From contig CAZQVB010000042.1 of NCBI GenBank assembly GCA_964596645.1, forward strand, positions 1 to 36,825: a DNA stretch of 36,825 bases. The letters run 5' to 3'. Shown piece after piece: positions 15,867-25,336 of this stretch. The translations under genes were made by a program, and so were the position numbers. The notes below the pieces were generated by a model, which saw nothing but the letters and a program-made list of their open reading frames with translations, had not been told where the DNA came from and did not search any database. The stretch comes from CAVQEK01 sp964596645. Its GTDB lineage: Bacteria > Bacteroidota > Bacteroidia > Cytophagales > Cyclobacteriaceae. Within the stretch, counting starts at the first letter, position 1, and the number at the start of each line of letters is the position of its first letter.

Positions 15867-18188
15867 ATGGCCAAAAACCTCGTAATCGTCGAATCGCCCG
15901 CAAAAGCAAAGACCATCGAAGGTTATTTGGGAAACGAATTCAAGGTTGTATCTAGCTACGGACACGTCCGCGACCTACCCAAAGATGACAAGGCGGTCGA
16001 TATCAACAATGGTTTCAAACCTACCTACGAAATACCAAAAGACAAAAAGGAAGTAATATCTACCCTGAAAAAGCTGGTGAAGGATGCCGAGACCGTGTAT
16101 CTGGCCAGTGACGACGACCGCGAGGGTGAGGCCATATCGTGGCATCTGAAAGAGGCCCTGGACCTGGACGACAGCAGGACGCGGCGCATCGTATTTCGGG
16201 AGATCACCAAAAAAGCCATTCTGAATGCCATAGAAAACCCGCGAGGCATAGACCTAAACCTGGTGAACGCCCAACAAGCACGGCGCATACTGGACAGGCT
16301 GGTGGGTTTTGAAATATCACCTGTGCTGTGGAAGAAGATTAAAACGGGGCTTTCGGCGGGCCGTGTGCAGTCGGTGGCGGTGCGCCTGGTGGTAGAGCGC
16401 GAGCGGGAAATTGATAAATTCGACGTCAACTTTTTTTATAAAATCCAAGCCTTTTTCAAGCTGGAAAAAGACAAGACGTTGAAAGCCGAACTGCCCAAGC
16501 GCTTCTCCAGCAGGGACGAAGCCATGAGCTTTTTGCAGAAATGTGTGGGGGCTGAGTTTACCATAGCCAATCTGGAGACCAAACCCGGAAAGAAAACACC
16601 GGCGCCACCCTTTACCACCTCCACGCTGCAACAGGAAGCGAGCCGCAAGCTCGGCTACTCGGTCTCTCAGACTATGTCGCTGGCACAGAAGCTATACGAG
16701 GCTGGCAAAATTTCCTATATGCGAACCGACTCGGTAAACCTGTCGGATGAAGCCATAGCCGGCGCAAGCAGTGAGATAAAAGGCAACTTTGGCAATGAAT
16801 ACCTGAATGTGCGCAGGTTCCAGACTAAAAACAAATCGGCACAAGAGGCGCATGAAGCCATAAGGCCCACCAACTTTTCCACCCACTCCGCCGGCAGCAG
16901 CGACCGCGAAGAGCGCCTGTACGACCTGATATGGAAGCGCGCCATTGCCTCGCAAATGGCAGATGCCCAGATAGAAAAAACCATTGCCACCATTGGCATA
17001 TCCACCACCGAAGATACACTCACGGCTCAGGGTGAGGTGATCCGGTTCGACGGTTTTCTCCGTGTATATATAGAGTCGACCGACGAAGATGAGCAACAGG
17101 AAGAAAACACCAGCATGTTGCCGCCACTTACCAAAGGACAAATTCTCAACCTGGACTATATGCTGGCCCGCCAGGGTTACACGCGACCACCGGCACGCTA
17201 TACGGAAGCCAGCCTGGTAAAGAAGCTGGAAGAAATGGGCATCGGCAGACCATCCACCTATGCGCCTACCATCTCTACCGTGCAAAAGCGCGGGTACATC
17301 AGTAAAGAAACCCGGCCGGGCAAAGACAGAGCCTATGAGGAACTGGTGCTGAAATCGGATAAAATAAGCGCAAAGGAAAAAACCGAAGTAACCGGTGCCG
17401 AGAAAAACAAGCTTTTCCCCACGGACACGGCCATGATCGTGAATGATTTTTTGGTCGGCCAGTTTCCCAACATCATTGACTACTCCTTCACGGCCAATGT
17501 AGAAGAGGAATTTGATGAAATAGCGCGTGGGAAAATGGAGTGGGACAGCATGATCGACACCTTCTACGGCAAATTTCACCCCGAGGTGGAATCGTCTGAG
17601 AACATAGACCGCTCCGAGATCGGCACCTCCAGAGAGCTGGGTATAGACCCAAAAAGTGGCAAAAAAGTGATCGCGAGGCTGGCACGGTTTGGCCCTGTGG
17701 TACAAATAGGCGATGGTGAAGGCGAGGAAAAGCCCAAATACGCTCCACTGCGCAAAGGCCAGTTGTTGGAAAACATAAGCCTGGAAGATGCCCTCGAGCT
17801 TTTTAAGCTTCCGCGCACTGTGGGCACCTTCGAAGATAAAGATATAGACGCCAACATTGGCCGCTTTGGTCCATACCTGCGCCATGAAGGCAAATTCTAT
17901 TCGCTGCCCAAAGAAGAAGATCCGATGACGGTAGAGTTGGAGAAGGCAATAGAAATAATAGAACAAAAGCGAAAAGATGATGCGGCCCGGCACATAAAAA
18001 GCTTTGAGGAGGATGAAAGCTTTCAAATCCTCAACGGCAAATGGGGCCCATACCTGAAGGTCGGTAAGAGTAATTACAAATTGCCTAAAGACAAAGAGCC
18101 TGAAAGCCTTACCTATCAGGAATGTAAAGAAATAGTGGAAACCGCACCCCCTAAGGGCAAAAAAGGTTTCAGGAAGAAAAAATCATAG
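15867..18188 (+). CDS. topA: DNA topoisomerase I (type IA)
   Basis: It relaxes negative supercoils by cutting one strand and forming a 5'-phosphotyrosine. The TOPRIM domain is seen at the N-terminus (VESPAKAKTIEGYLG at 8-22 and SDDDREGEAISWHL at 81-94), LVNAQQARRILDRLVGFE in domain II/IV, and the active site SYMRTDSVNLS with Tyr284. The C-terminal part (about 590-750) has two Toprim-C repeats (RFGPVVQIG, GRFGPYLRH, KWGPYLKVG) in place of the Cys4 zinc ribbons of E. coli TopA. It ends in a Lys-rich tail for DNA contact. At 773 residues it has normal length for this phylum. The sirtuin gene follows 34 bases later and may be cotranscribed. Confidence 0.96.
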   Translation: MAKNLVIVESPAKAKTIEGYLGNEFKVVSSYGHVRDLPKDDKAVDINNGFKPTYEIPKDKKEVISTLKKLVKDAETVYLASDDDREGEAISWHLKEALDLDDSRTRRIVFREITKKAILNAIENPRGIDLNLVNAQQARRILDRLVGFEISPVLWKKIKTGLSAGRVQSVAVRLVVEREREIDKFDVNFFYKIQAFFKLEKDKTLKAELPKRFSSRDEAMSFLQKCVGAEFTIANLETKPGKKTPAPPFTTSTLQQEASRKLGYSVSQTMSLAQKLYEAGKISYMRTDSVNLSDEAIAGASSEIKGNFGNEYLNVRRFQTKNKSAQEAHEAIRPTNFSTHSAGSSDREERLYDLIWKRAIASQMADAQIEKTIATIGISTTEDTLTAQGEVIRFDGFLRVYIESTDEDEQQEENTSMLPPLTKGQILNLDYMLARQGYTRPPARYTEASLVKKLEEMGIGRPSTYAPTISTVQKRGYISKETRPGKDRAYEELVLKSDKISAKEKTEVTGAEKNKLFPTDTAMIVNDFLVGQFPNIIDYSFTANVEEEFDEIARGKMEWDSMIDTFYGKFHPEVESSENIDRSEIGTSRELGIDPKSGKKVIARLARFGPVVQIGDGEGEEKPKYAPLRKGQLLENISLEDALELFKLPRTVGTFEDKDIDANIGRFGPYLRHEGKFYSLPKEEDPMTVELEKAIEIIEQKRKDDAARHIKSFEEDESFQILNGKWGPYLKVGKSNYKLPKDKEPESLTYQECKEIVETAPPKGKKGFRKKKS

Positions 18189-18222
18189 CGAAAAGCACTC
18201 GTTCTGCTTTAATAAAACTGAA

Positions 18223-18921
18223 ATGACCATGAAGAAGATTGTGGTACTTTCCGGGGCCGGCATCAGCGCAGAGAGTGGGCTTAAAACCTTTCGCGACTCC
18301 GGCGGCCTCTGGGAGGGGCACGATGTAACCCAGGTCGCTACGCCGGAAGCCTGGCAGCGTGATCCTGAATTGGTGCTCAAATTTTACAATGAACGACGGA
18401 AAGACGCGCTCAACGCACAACCCAACCGCGGGCATATTGCCATAGCAGAGCTGGAAGAAAAATTTCAGGTGACCGTGATCACACAAAATGTGGACAGCCT
18501 CCACGAAAGAGCCGGTTCTACACACGTGATACATCTGCACGGCGAGCTATCCAAAGCCCGCAGCTCCTGCGAGCCTTCCCTGGTATATACAATCGATGGC
18601 TGGGCACTCAACCTGGGCGACAAATGTGAAAAAGGCTCTCAAAAGCGACCGCACATCGTGTGGTTTGGAGAGCCTGTACCCATGATGGAACTGGCACTGG
18701 AAGAAACGCTGTCGGCCGATGTATTTGTAGTAGTAGGCACATCGCTGCAGGTGTACCCGGCAGCCGGACTGCTGGAATATGTAGATCCGCGTGTGCCAAA
18801 GTATATCGTAGACCCACGCATGCCCAATGTACGCCCTGCCGACCATTTATTTCTCATACATGAAAATGCAGGTACCGGCATGGTGAAGGTGAAAGAAGAG
18901 TTGTTCCGCAAGTACGCATGA
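18223..18921 (+). CDS. cobB: NAD-dependent protein deacylase (class III sirtuin, CobB/SIRT5-like)
   Basis: It removes acyl groups from lysine using NAD. The Rossmann core shows GAGISAESGL (11-20), the TQNVDSLHERAG segment (88-98), the catalytic His106 in HLHGEL, and VVVGTSLQVYPAAG for NAD binding. Tyr55 and Arg58 in FYNERR are the pair that binds succinyl or malonyl groups in SIRT5 and CobB, so desuccinylase activity is likely. The small domain has only two cysteines (116 and 135) instead of the four zinc ligands of most sirtuins. Start at ATG 18223; ATG 18229 is equally possible. It lies 34 bases after topA on the same strand. Confidence 0.92.
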   Translation: MTMKKIVVLSGAGISAESGLKTFRDSGGLWEGHDVTQVATPEAWQRDPELVLKFYNERRKDALNAQPNRGHIAIAELEEKFQVTVITQNVDSLHERAGSTHVIHLHGELSKARSSCEPSLVYTIDGWALNLGDKCEKGSQKRPHIVWFGEPVPMMELALEETLSADVFVVVGTSLQVYPAAGLLEYVDPRVPKYIVDPRMPNVRPADHLFLIHENAGTGMVKVKEELFRKYA

Positions 18922-19075
18922 CCGGCAGCGCCGCATTTCACGCCATTTCCTACCCTAAATTGGCCCCACACACGTTGTACAAGGAATTGGAGCTATTCTT
19001 ATCTTTCGATTCGGCTTTTATGAGTTTGAGAGTTGTATTTTGTACAGAAATAAAACAAAACCTTTTTGAAGTGAA

Positions 19076-20608
19076 ATGATGATGCGGAGCAGAATAACAA
19101 TCCTTATGCTGCTATTGGGCAGCCTCTTTGCCACAGGGGCCTTTGGGCAAAACCTGAAATACGTGAAAGAATATACTGCCGACAGCACACTGCGCGGCGA
19201 AGGCTTCATGAACAGTGATGACCTGAAGACGGGCAACTGGAGCTACTACGACCAGAACAACACGCTGGTGCAAATGGGAAAATTTGAAAACGGCCAACGT
19301 ACAGGAATATGGTTGGAATACGGCCCCAAAGGCAATGTGATACTCGAAGTGCCATATGAAAAAAATAAAGTGCGAGGTATAGTGAAAAGCTACTATGCCG
19401 GAGGCCAGTTGAAGGCGGCAGGAGAAATGGTGGACAGCAAACGCGATGGCCCTTGGAAGCTATACCATGAAAACGGCAAATTGCAAGAGCAAGGCGCCTA
19501 CAACGCCGGCCTGAAGGTGGGCACCTGGAAGACCTACTTCATGAGCGGCACGCTGCAGTCTGCCGCAGAGTACACACGCGATACACTCAATGGCCGCTAT
19601 ATCGAATTCTCCCCGCTATACGGCATCACCATCGAAGAGATGGCTTATCGAATGGGCCAAAAATATGGGAAATACCAAAGCTACTACGAAGACGGGCAGC
19701 TCAAACGCACAGGCATATACCAGGACGACCTTCCCATAGGCTCGTGGAAAGAATACTACCAAAACAGTGTGCTGAAAGTAGAGGAGAAATATGAGGAAGG
19801 TGTGCCGGTGGGCCAATGGAAGTACCTTTACCCATTTACCAATACCATGAAAGTGATACATTTTGAAAATGGCCTGCTCGATAGCACCTATATAGAATAC
19901 CACGAAAACGGCAAGACGAGTGTAGAAGGAAAATACGATGAAGGGCTGCGAGAAGGCGTATGGTACAACTACCACGACAACGGCAAGGTCTTTTCCTTTG
20001 GCGCCTATGACGATGACCTGCGCAGTGGTGTTTGGAAGTATTTCAACGATCAGGGGGTGCTCATCGCAGAGGGCAGCTTTGAAGGAGATAATGAAGTGGG
20101 ACAGTGGTTTTTCTACTACGACAACGGCATACTGAAGTCGCTGGGATCATACGAGCAGGGTCTGGAGACGGGGCTTTGGGGAAATTTTCACATCAATGGC
20201 CTGGTAAAAAGAGAAGAAACCTGGAAGAACGGCATGCTGTGGGAAGTCTCAGATTATGTGACGCCATATGGCGATACCATACCCAAATCTGACTTTTCCC
20301 AAGGCGATGGCACCATTACCGAATACTACGACAAGGGCAGTGTGAAGGAAACCTATACCTATCGAGATGGTGAAAAAGACGGACTCGCGAAACTCTTTTA
20401 TGAAGACGGTGAAATGTCGGCACAGGGCCACTACGAAAATGGAAAGAAAAATGGCCAGTGGACATACTACCATACCAATGGCCGGGTGGAGTCGCAAGGT
20501 AAATATGAAAATGACCAGCTGGCCGGTGTATGGCTGTTCTACAATCGATCGGGCAATGTGACCGATAAGGTCGACTATTCGAAAAGAATCAATACCAGCG
20601 AGCTGTAA
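19076..20608 (+). CDS. Secreted MORN-repeat protein (YwqK-like)
   Basis: A 510-residue protein with a signal peptide (ITILMLLLGSLFATGAFGQ, cleavage near residue 25). The rest consists of about 19 tandem repeats of roughly 24 residues with the pattern GxWxxYyxnGxLxxxGxYxxG, the MORN_2 type also seen in YwqK-like proteins. Two units (around residues 180 and 395) are degenerate. It ends KRINTSEL with no sorting domain. Such proteins form long beta-hairpin ladders in the periplasm or on the cell surface. Databases often label the family as antitoxins, but nothing here supports that role. The gene stands alone, about 150 bases after the sirtuin and 300 bases before the SulP gene. Confidence 0.85.
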   Translation: MMMRSRITILMLLLGSLFATGAFGQNLKYVKEYTADSTLRGEGFMNSDDLKTGNWSYYDQNNTLVQMGKFENGQRTGIWLEYGPKGNVILEVPYEKNKVRGIVKSYYAGGQLKAAGEMVDSKRDGPWKLYHENGKLQEQGAYNAGLKVGTWKTYFMSGTLQSAAEYTRDTLNGRYIEFSPLYGITIEEMAYRMGQKYGKYQSYYEDGQLKRTGIYQDDLPIGSWKEYYQNSVLKVEEKYEEGVPVGQWKYLYPFTNTMKVIHFENGLLDSTYIEYHENGKTSVEGKYDEGLREGVWYNYHDNGKVFSFGAYDDDLRSGVWKYFNDQGVLIAEGSFEGDNEVGQWFFYYDNGILKSLGSYEQGLETGLWGNFHINGLVKREETWKNGMLWEVSDYVTPYGDTIPKSDFSQGDGTITEYYDKGSVKETYTYRDGEKDGLAKLFYEDGEMSAQGHYENGKKNGQWTYYHTNGRVESQGKYENDQLAGVWLFYNRSGNVTDKVDYSKRINTSEL

Positions 20609-20904
20609 GTACATAGCCCTTTCTGTTGGCCAATCGTTTTTTGTGTTACTCAATCCTCGCGCGTTGAAGTATAATTAAGCGCGTAGAAAAGTAAGGAGCT
20701 TATATTTTTACGTCGCCATAATCCACTTCTATTATGATCTCTACTACGGCTTTGGCAATTGCTTTAGTGGTGGCTCTGCGGCCTGATTTTTTACGAGAAA
20801 TTCATTTCATTTTTATAAAGAACAAGGCGTAGCTCACTCATTCTTATTAATTTGCGTGTTCGTGGCTTGGCCATTTTTATGCTAGTACTAAATCATCATT
20901 CCGC

Positions 20905-22536
20905 ATGTTTCCTAAAAACTTCACCGAATACAAAGAGAATATTAAAAACGACATTGGCGCCAGCATCGTGGTTTTCCTGGTGGCCGTGCCGCTTTGTCTT
21001 GGTATAGCTTTAGCCTCAGGCGCACCGCTTATCGCGGGCATCATAGCCGGTATAGTTGGTGGCATTGTGGTGGCACCACTCAGCGGCTCTCCGCTGGGCG
21101 TAAGTGGCCCTGCTGCAGGCCTGGCAGTGATCGTACTTGCCGCCATCACCGATCTGGGTTCCTTCAGCGTATTTCTCAGTGCCGTAGTGGTAGCGGGTTT
21201 TGTACAGATAGTTTTAGGATTTGCCAAAGCCGGCATTGTGGCTTATTATTTTCCGTCATCGGTGATCAAAGGCATGCTGAGCGCCATAGGCATCATCATC
21301 ATATTGAAGCAGATACCGCATGCTGTAGGTTATGATGTGGATTATGAAGGCGACATCTCTTTCCGCCAGCACGACGGCTACAATACATTTTCTGAGCTCT
21401 TAAATATGCTCAACTATATCGATGTGAGCGCCATCATCATCACGGTGGTTTCTATGCTCATATTGATCTTTTGGGAGAAGCCATTTATTCAAAAATTTAA
21501 GTTGCTCGCCATTTTTAAGGCTCCGCTGTTGGTGGTAGCCATAGGCATTTTGCTTAACATTTTATTTCAAGGCGTATCGGGTTTTGCGCTGGAAACAAAC
21601 CAAATAGTCAGTATTCCTGTGGCCAATGGTTGGAATGATTTCAAGTCAATGATCGTATTCCCCGACTTCAGTCGAATATTCACCGCAGAAATATGGATTG
21701 TAGGTGTGACCATAGCCGTAGTAGCCAGCCTGGAAACACTGCTTTGCGTGGAAGCCACCGATAAAATGGACCCATGGAAGCGCATCACCCCTACCAATAG
21801 GGAACTGAGGGCGCAGGGAATTGGCAACATGCTTTCGGGCTTTGTTGGCGGCCTGCCCATCACCCAGGTGATCGTGCGCAGCTCTGCCAACATACAGTCT
21901 GGCGGCAAAACTAAAATGTCGGCCTTCCTGCACGGCATCCTGCTCTTGGTTTGTGTACTGGCCATTCCTCAAGTGCTCAACATGATACCACTGGCCAGCC
22001 TTGCTGCCATTTTGTTTGTGGTGGGTTATAAGCTGGCCAAGCCTTCGGTGTTCAAGCAGATATATCGCCAGGGCTGGACGCAGTTCATACCCTTTGTGGT
22101 CACCATTGTAGCGATTGTATTCACCGATCTCCTCATAGGCATCGGCATAGGCCTCAGCGTGGCCATCTTCAATATTTTATATTACAACTACCTCATCCCC
22201 TACTCCTTCAAAGTGGTAAAGGAAGAAGATCAGGATGTCATTCACATTGAGCTGTCGGAAGATGTGTCGTTTCTAAACAAAGCGAGCATAATGAAGAGCC
22301 TAAAGCGGATCCCTGATCACTCGAAGGTGGTCATTGATGCCAGACGCACAAAAAATATTGATCTCGACGTAGTAGAGATCATCAATGACTTTAAGCTGAA
22401 CGCCGAACACAACAACATTCAGCTTAAAGTGCTGGGTCTGAGTGCGAACAATAAAGTTTCACTACCTGTGAAAGCTTTTAATAAAACGGCAGATGGAGAA
22501 CGAGACAAAAACAAGGTTGATCAGGTAGAGGCATAA
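20905..22536 (+). CDS. SulP/SLC26-family anion transporter with STAS domain
   Basis: A 543-residue membrane carrier for sulfate, bicarbonate or a related anion at the inner membrane. About 10-12 hydrophobic segments fill residues 15-440, beginning ASIVVFLVAVPLCLGIALASG, the SulP signature region; GPAAGLAVIV and GGLPITQVIVRSSANIQSGG are also typical. A cytoplasmic STAS domain follows at about 445-525 (DVSFLNKASIMKSLKRIP, VVIDARRTKNID), ending in a charged tail. The substrate is not decided by the sequence. No carbonic anhydrase gene is adjacent, so neither bicarbonate nor sulfate can be favoured. It converges on the rhomboid gene with only 10 bases between stop codons. Confidence 0.93.
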   Translation: MFPKNFTEYKENIKNDIGASIVVFLVAVPLCLGIALASGAPLIAGIIAGIVGGIVVAPLSGSPLGVSGPAAGLAVIVLAAITDLGSFSVFLSAVVVAGFVQIVLGFAKAGIVAYYFPSSVIKGMLSAIGIIIILKQIPHAVGYDVDYEGDISFRQHDGYNTFSELLNMLNYIDVSAIIITVVSMLILIFWEKPFIQKFKLLAIFKAPLLVVAIGILLNILFQGVSGFALETNQIVSIPVANGWNDFKSMIVFPDFSRIFTAEIWIVGVTIAVVASLETLLCVEATDKMDPWKRITPTNRELRAQGIGNMLSGFVGGLPITQVIVRSSANIQSGGKTKMSAFLHGILLLVCVLAIPQVLNMIPLASLAAILFVVGYKLAKPSVFKQIYRQGWTQFIPFVVTIVAIVFTDLLIGIGIGLSVAIFNILYYNYLIPYSFKVVKEEDQDVIHIELSEDVSFLNKASIMKSLKRIPDHSKVVIDARRTKNIDLDVVEIINDFKLNAEHNNIQLKVLGLSANNKVSLPVKAFNKTADGERDKNKVDQVEA

Positions 22537-22546
22537 CGCCCATTCT

Positions 22547-23086
22547 TTACACCATTCTACCCTTGTAATGCAGCGCATACTGCCAGGCACAAATGGCGCC
22601 CACTACTGCGCCAAAAAGATGCGATTCCCAGGAAACACCTTCTTGCATTGGCAAAACGCCATAAATGAGCCCACCATAAAAAAATATGATGGCCAGTGAA
22701 ATGACAATGGACTTAAGATCGCGCCGAAAAATTCCGAAAAATGCCAGGAATGCAGCCAAGGCATATAACAAGCCGCTGGCGCCAATGTGAATGAATGACC
22801 TGCCAAACAACCACACCAGTACATTGGTGCCAAAATAGCAAATAACAAAAACGCGGCTCCCTATGCGCTCATAAAAGAAAAACAACGTCCAGCCCAGAAA
22901 CATGAGCGGAATGGTATTGGAGATGAGGTGGACAACGTTGCCATGAATGAGTGGGGCAGCAAATACACCCAATAAACCCTGCCATGTACGCGGGTAAATG
23001 CCCAGCCAGCTCAAGTCCATCAAAAAGCGATATTGCACAGTATACACCAGCCACATCAAAAACACCAACCGGAAAGGCACCACCAT
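22547..23086 (-). CDS. Rhomboid-family intramembrane serine protease
   Basis: A 179-residue membrane protease with about five to six hydrophobic segments. The catalytic dyad is visible: Ser104 in HIGASGLLYAL and His156 in SWESHLFGAVVG. The conserved HGNVVHLISN motif (48-57) on the helix lining the active site is present too. It cleaves other membrane proteins within the bilayer; its substrate is unknown. It begins 2 bases after the stop of the upstream gene (23089-23568), so the two are almost certainly cotranscribed. Confidence 0.92.
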   Translation of the reverse strand: MVVPFRLVFLMWLVYTVQYRFLMDLSWLGIYPRTWQGLLGVFAAPLIHGNVVHLISNTIPLMFLGWTLFFFYERIGSRVFVICYFGTNVLVWLFGRSFIHIGASGLLYALAAFLAFFGIFRRDLKSIVISLAIIFFYGGLIYGVLPMQEGVSWESHLFGAVVGAICAWQYALHYKGRMV

Positions 23087-23088
23087 AT

Positions 23089-23568
23089 CTAATCCGTGCT
23101 TTTAGCATCGCCCCGCACCTTCAGCATGGGCAGGCTGAGGTATTGAGATTCTTCATTGCTGATCTTAAAAAAACCGAAAACGCCACCTGAGGCATTGGCC
23201 ACTTTGTGCGCCAGCTTGCGCAGGCTTTGATATAATAAACCGGCAAAATCCTGATCGAGCTTGTCGAATATGATGTTCAACTTTTCCAGCTTTTGCTCTA
23301 TTATACCGTTTCTCTTATCCGGATCGTCCGGCAGCAGCACGTGATACCCTTTAATGTTTACCTCCAGCTTTATGGTGACGAGTTTGTAGTATTCAGACAA
23401 TTTCCTGCTTTGGTCTTCCTGCTCCAGCAGCGCTACTTCTATGGCCTCTTTTACTTCCCGGTCGTCTACTTTGTTGTCGGCCCCCGCCACAAGCAATGTC
23501 ACCCACACAGGGGCCAATATCACCTGATCTATTTCCTCTTGAGTAAGCGCTTCAAATTGAGGGATCAT
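23089..23568 (-). CDS. Hypothetical protein, possibly TerB-like
   Basis: A 159-residue soluble, largely helical acidic protein. Residues 20-45 (VWVTLLVAGADNKVDDREVKEAIE) resemble the first helices of TerB-like domains, which have an ADGKVDxxE pattern. The remainder is not recognised. It heads a two-gene leftward operon with the rhomboid protease. The TerB resemblance is read by eye and is weak evidence for function. Confidence 0.65.
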   Translation of the reverse strand: MIPQFEALTQEEIDQVILAPVWVTLLVAGADNKVDDREVKEAIEVALLEQEDQSRKLSEYYKLVTIKLEVNIKGYHVLLPDDPDKRNGIIEQKLEKLNIIFDKLDQDFAGLLYQSLRKLAHKVANASGGVFGFFKISNEESQYLSLPMLKVRGDAKSTD

Positions 23569-23770
23569 AAAAAGTTAATTAATTCAAAAATCTAAAGAAT
23601 ACATTACAGGCGCTTGAACCACATGGTGTAGCAGACACGAAGATAAACTATAAAAGCCCAGGCGAATGTTTTTTGATGCAGCAATAAACAACCCATGAGG
23701 AGCCGTTCTATGTAGATATAAACCTAAAAGGTTGATTTACAGTTGTATTCGCGTCCCTTCGCCTTTTACT

Positions 23771-25336
23771 ATGAATACCGACAGAATATTGAAAAGCCTG
23801 AACGTTAATTTTTTGATTGCCCTCCTGGCCATTTTTGCGTGGTCGTGCAACACACAGACTAACGTAAATGATGATGATGGAAGCCAGCGCGATAAAATAT
23901 CAACAAAGCGCAAAGCCTCAAAAGAAATATATACGCTGGAGCCTGGCAAGCTCACGGTGCTGGTCGACAACAGCATAGCCAGCTATTTTATACTGAAAGG
24001 TGAGCCGCTCGGCTTTGAGTATGAAATGTTGAAAATGTTTGCCCAAGACCACGGCCTTGAATTGAAGATAAAAGTGGTGTACGATGTAGACCACATCTTG
24101 GACAGCCTAATAGAAAATAAAGGCGATGTGGCTGCAGCCAACCTGACGATAAGCAGGCAGCGAACAGAGCTGGTATCTTTCACCAAACCACTCTTTCGCA
24201 CGCAGCAGGTGCTTGTTCAGCGGCTACCTGACGACAAGGGTCATCTTACCCGCGATCAAATAAGAGATCAACTGATCACTGACCGGCTGGACCTGGCCGG
24301 AAAACAGGTGCATGTAAGACCCAACTCGTCCTTTCACCTGCGCCTCAAAAACTTTGTGGAAGAGACCAATACCAAGCTGACCATAGACACCGTGAGCGGA
24401 GATATGGTGACAGAGAAACTGGTGGAAATGGTGGCCGATGGCGCCATTGACTATACGCTATCCGATGCCAACAAAGCGCAGATGATGTCACTCTTTTTTG
24501 ACAATATCGATATCACTACACCCATGAGCCTAAGCCAACCCATTGGCTGGGCCGTCAACAAAAATGCCCCGCTGCTTCTGGATAGTCTGAACCGGTGGAT
24601 ATCGAATAGCAAAGGTTCGCTCACTTACAATGTGGTCTGGAACAAATATTTCGAAACCAAGGGCAAGAAGGTGCGATCGGTGAAGCAAAACTTCGAAGAG
24701 GTGAAAAAAGGGGTGATCTCACCTTATGATGATTTAATAGAAAAGTATGCCCGACAGAACCAGTGGGATTGGAGACTGCTCGCCTCACAAGTTTACCAGG
24801 AATCTGGCTTCGATCCGGATGTTCGATCCTGGCAAGGCGCAGTCGGCCTGATGCAGGTTTTGCCATCTACGGCCAGCATGTATGGTGTAAGCGGTGCTGC
24901 ACTGCTGCAGCCCGAGCACAATATACGCGCAGGAACCGATCATTTGAAGTTTCTCCTCGATTTTTGGAAAAAGCATCTCACCGACAGCCTGGAGATCATG
25001 AAGTTTTCATTGGCCTCCTACAATACCGGACTCGGTCATGTACTGGATGCGCGCCGGCTTGCTGCCAAGTATGATAAAGACCCCGACGTATTTGACGGCA
25101 ACGTGTCGGAGATGCTCAAAAATAAGGCCTATCCCCGCTATTTCAGAGATGCAGTCGTGAAATACGGGTATTGCCGGGGCACAGAGCCGGTAAATTACGT
25201 GGAAGAAATACTCGACCGCTATGCGCTTTATCAGGAATACACAGAAAACAGTGCTAGAGCTTCATCAGCCGCTTCGAATCAGAAAACTGTGCTGACTTCA
25301 GCGAATACAAATAAATACCCGCTGGCAGGTCGCTGA
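23771..25336 (+). CDS. MltF-like membrane-bound lytic murein transglycosylase
   Basis: It cleaves peptidoglycan glycan strands, releasing anhydro-muropeptides, while anchored as a lipoprotein. The leader LIALLAIFAWSC ends in the lipidated Cys. An SBP_bac_3 domain spans about residues 45-285 (TVLVDNSIASYFILKGEPLG, LTISRQRTELVSFTKPL), and then an SLT domain from about 300 (LLASQVYQESGFDP with catalytic Glu344, AVGLMQVLPSTA, FSLASYNTG). This two-domain plan is that of MltF. ATG 23771 is chosen over an upstream TTG because it gives a proper lipoprotein leader. The last 83 bases overlap, on the opposite strand, the end of the DUF1501 gene. The C-terminal 25 or so residues are low-complexity and probably not a domain. 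Confidence 0.9.
   Translation: MNTDRILKSLNVNFLIALLAIFAWSCNTQTNVNDDDGSQRDKISTKRKASKEIYTLEPGKLTVLVDNSIASYFILKGEPLGFEYEMLKMFAQDHGLELKIKVVYDVDHILDSLIENKGDVAAANLTISRQRTELVSFTKPLFRTQQVLVQRLPDDKGHLTRDQIRDQLITDRLDLAGKQVHVRPNSSFHLRLKNFVEETNTKLTIDTVSGDMVTEKLVEMVADGAIDYTLSDANKAQMMSLFFDNIDITTPMSLSQPIGWAVNKNAPLLLDSLNRWISNSKGSLTYNVVWNKYFETKGKKVRSVKQNFEEVKKGVISPYDDLIEKYARQNQWDWRLLASQVYQESGFDPDVRSWQGAVGLMQVLPSTASMYGVSGAALLQPEHNIRAGTDHLKFLLDFWKKHLTDSLEIMKFSLASYNTGLGHVLDARRLAAKYDKDPDVFDGNVSEMLKNKAYPRYFRDAVVKYGYCRGTEPVNYVEEILDRYALYQEYTENSARASSAASNQKTVLTSANTNKYPLAGR

Noticed and set aside
16692..18026. 444-codon minus-strand frame inside topA
   Set aside because: topA is certain on the plus strand. The antisense frame has no start context, no domains and the Phe/His-rich composition typical of shadow frames.
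19076..20608. Toxin-antitoxin antitoxin (YwqK label)
   Set aside because: The protein is secreted, has about 19 repeats, and no toxin gene is adjacent.
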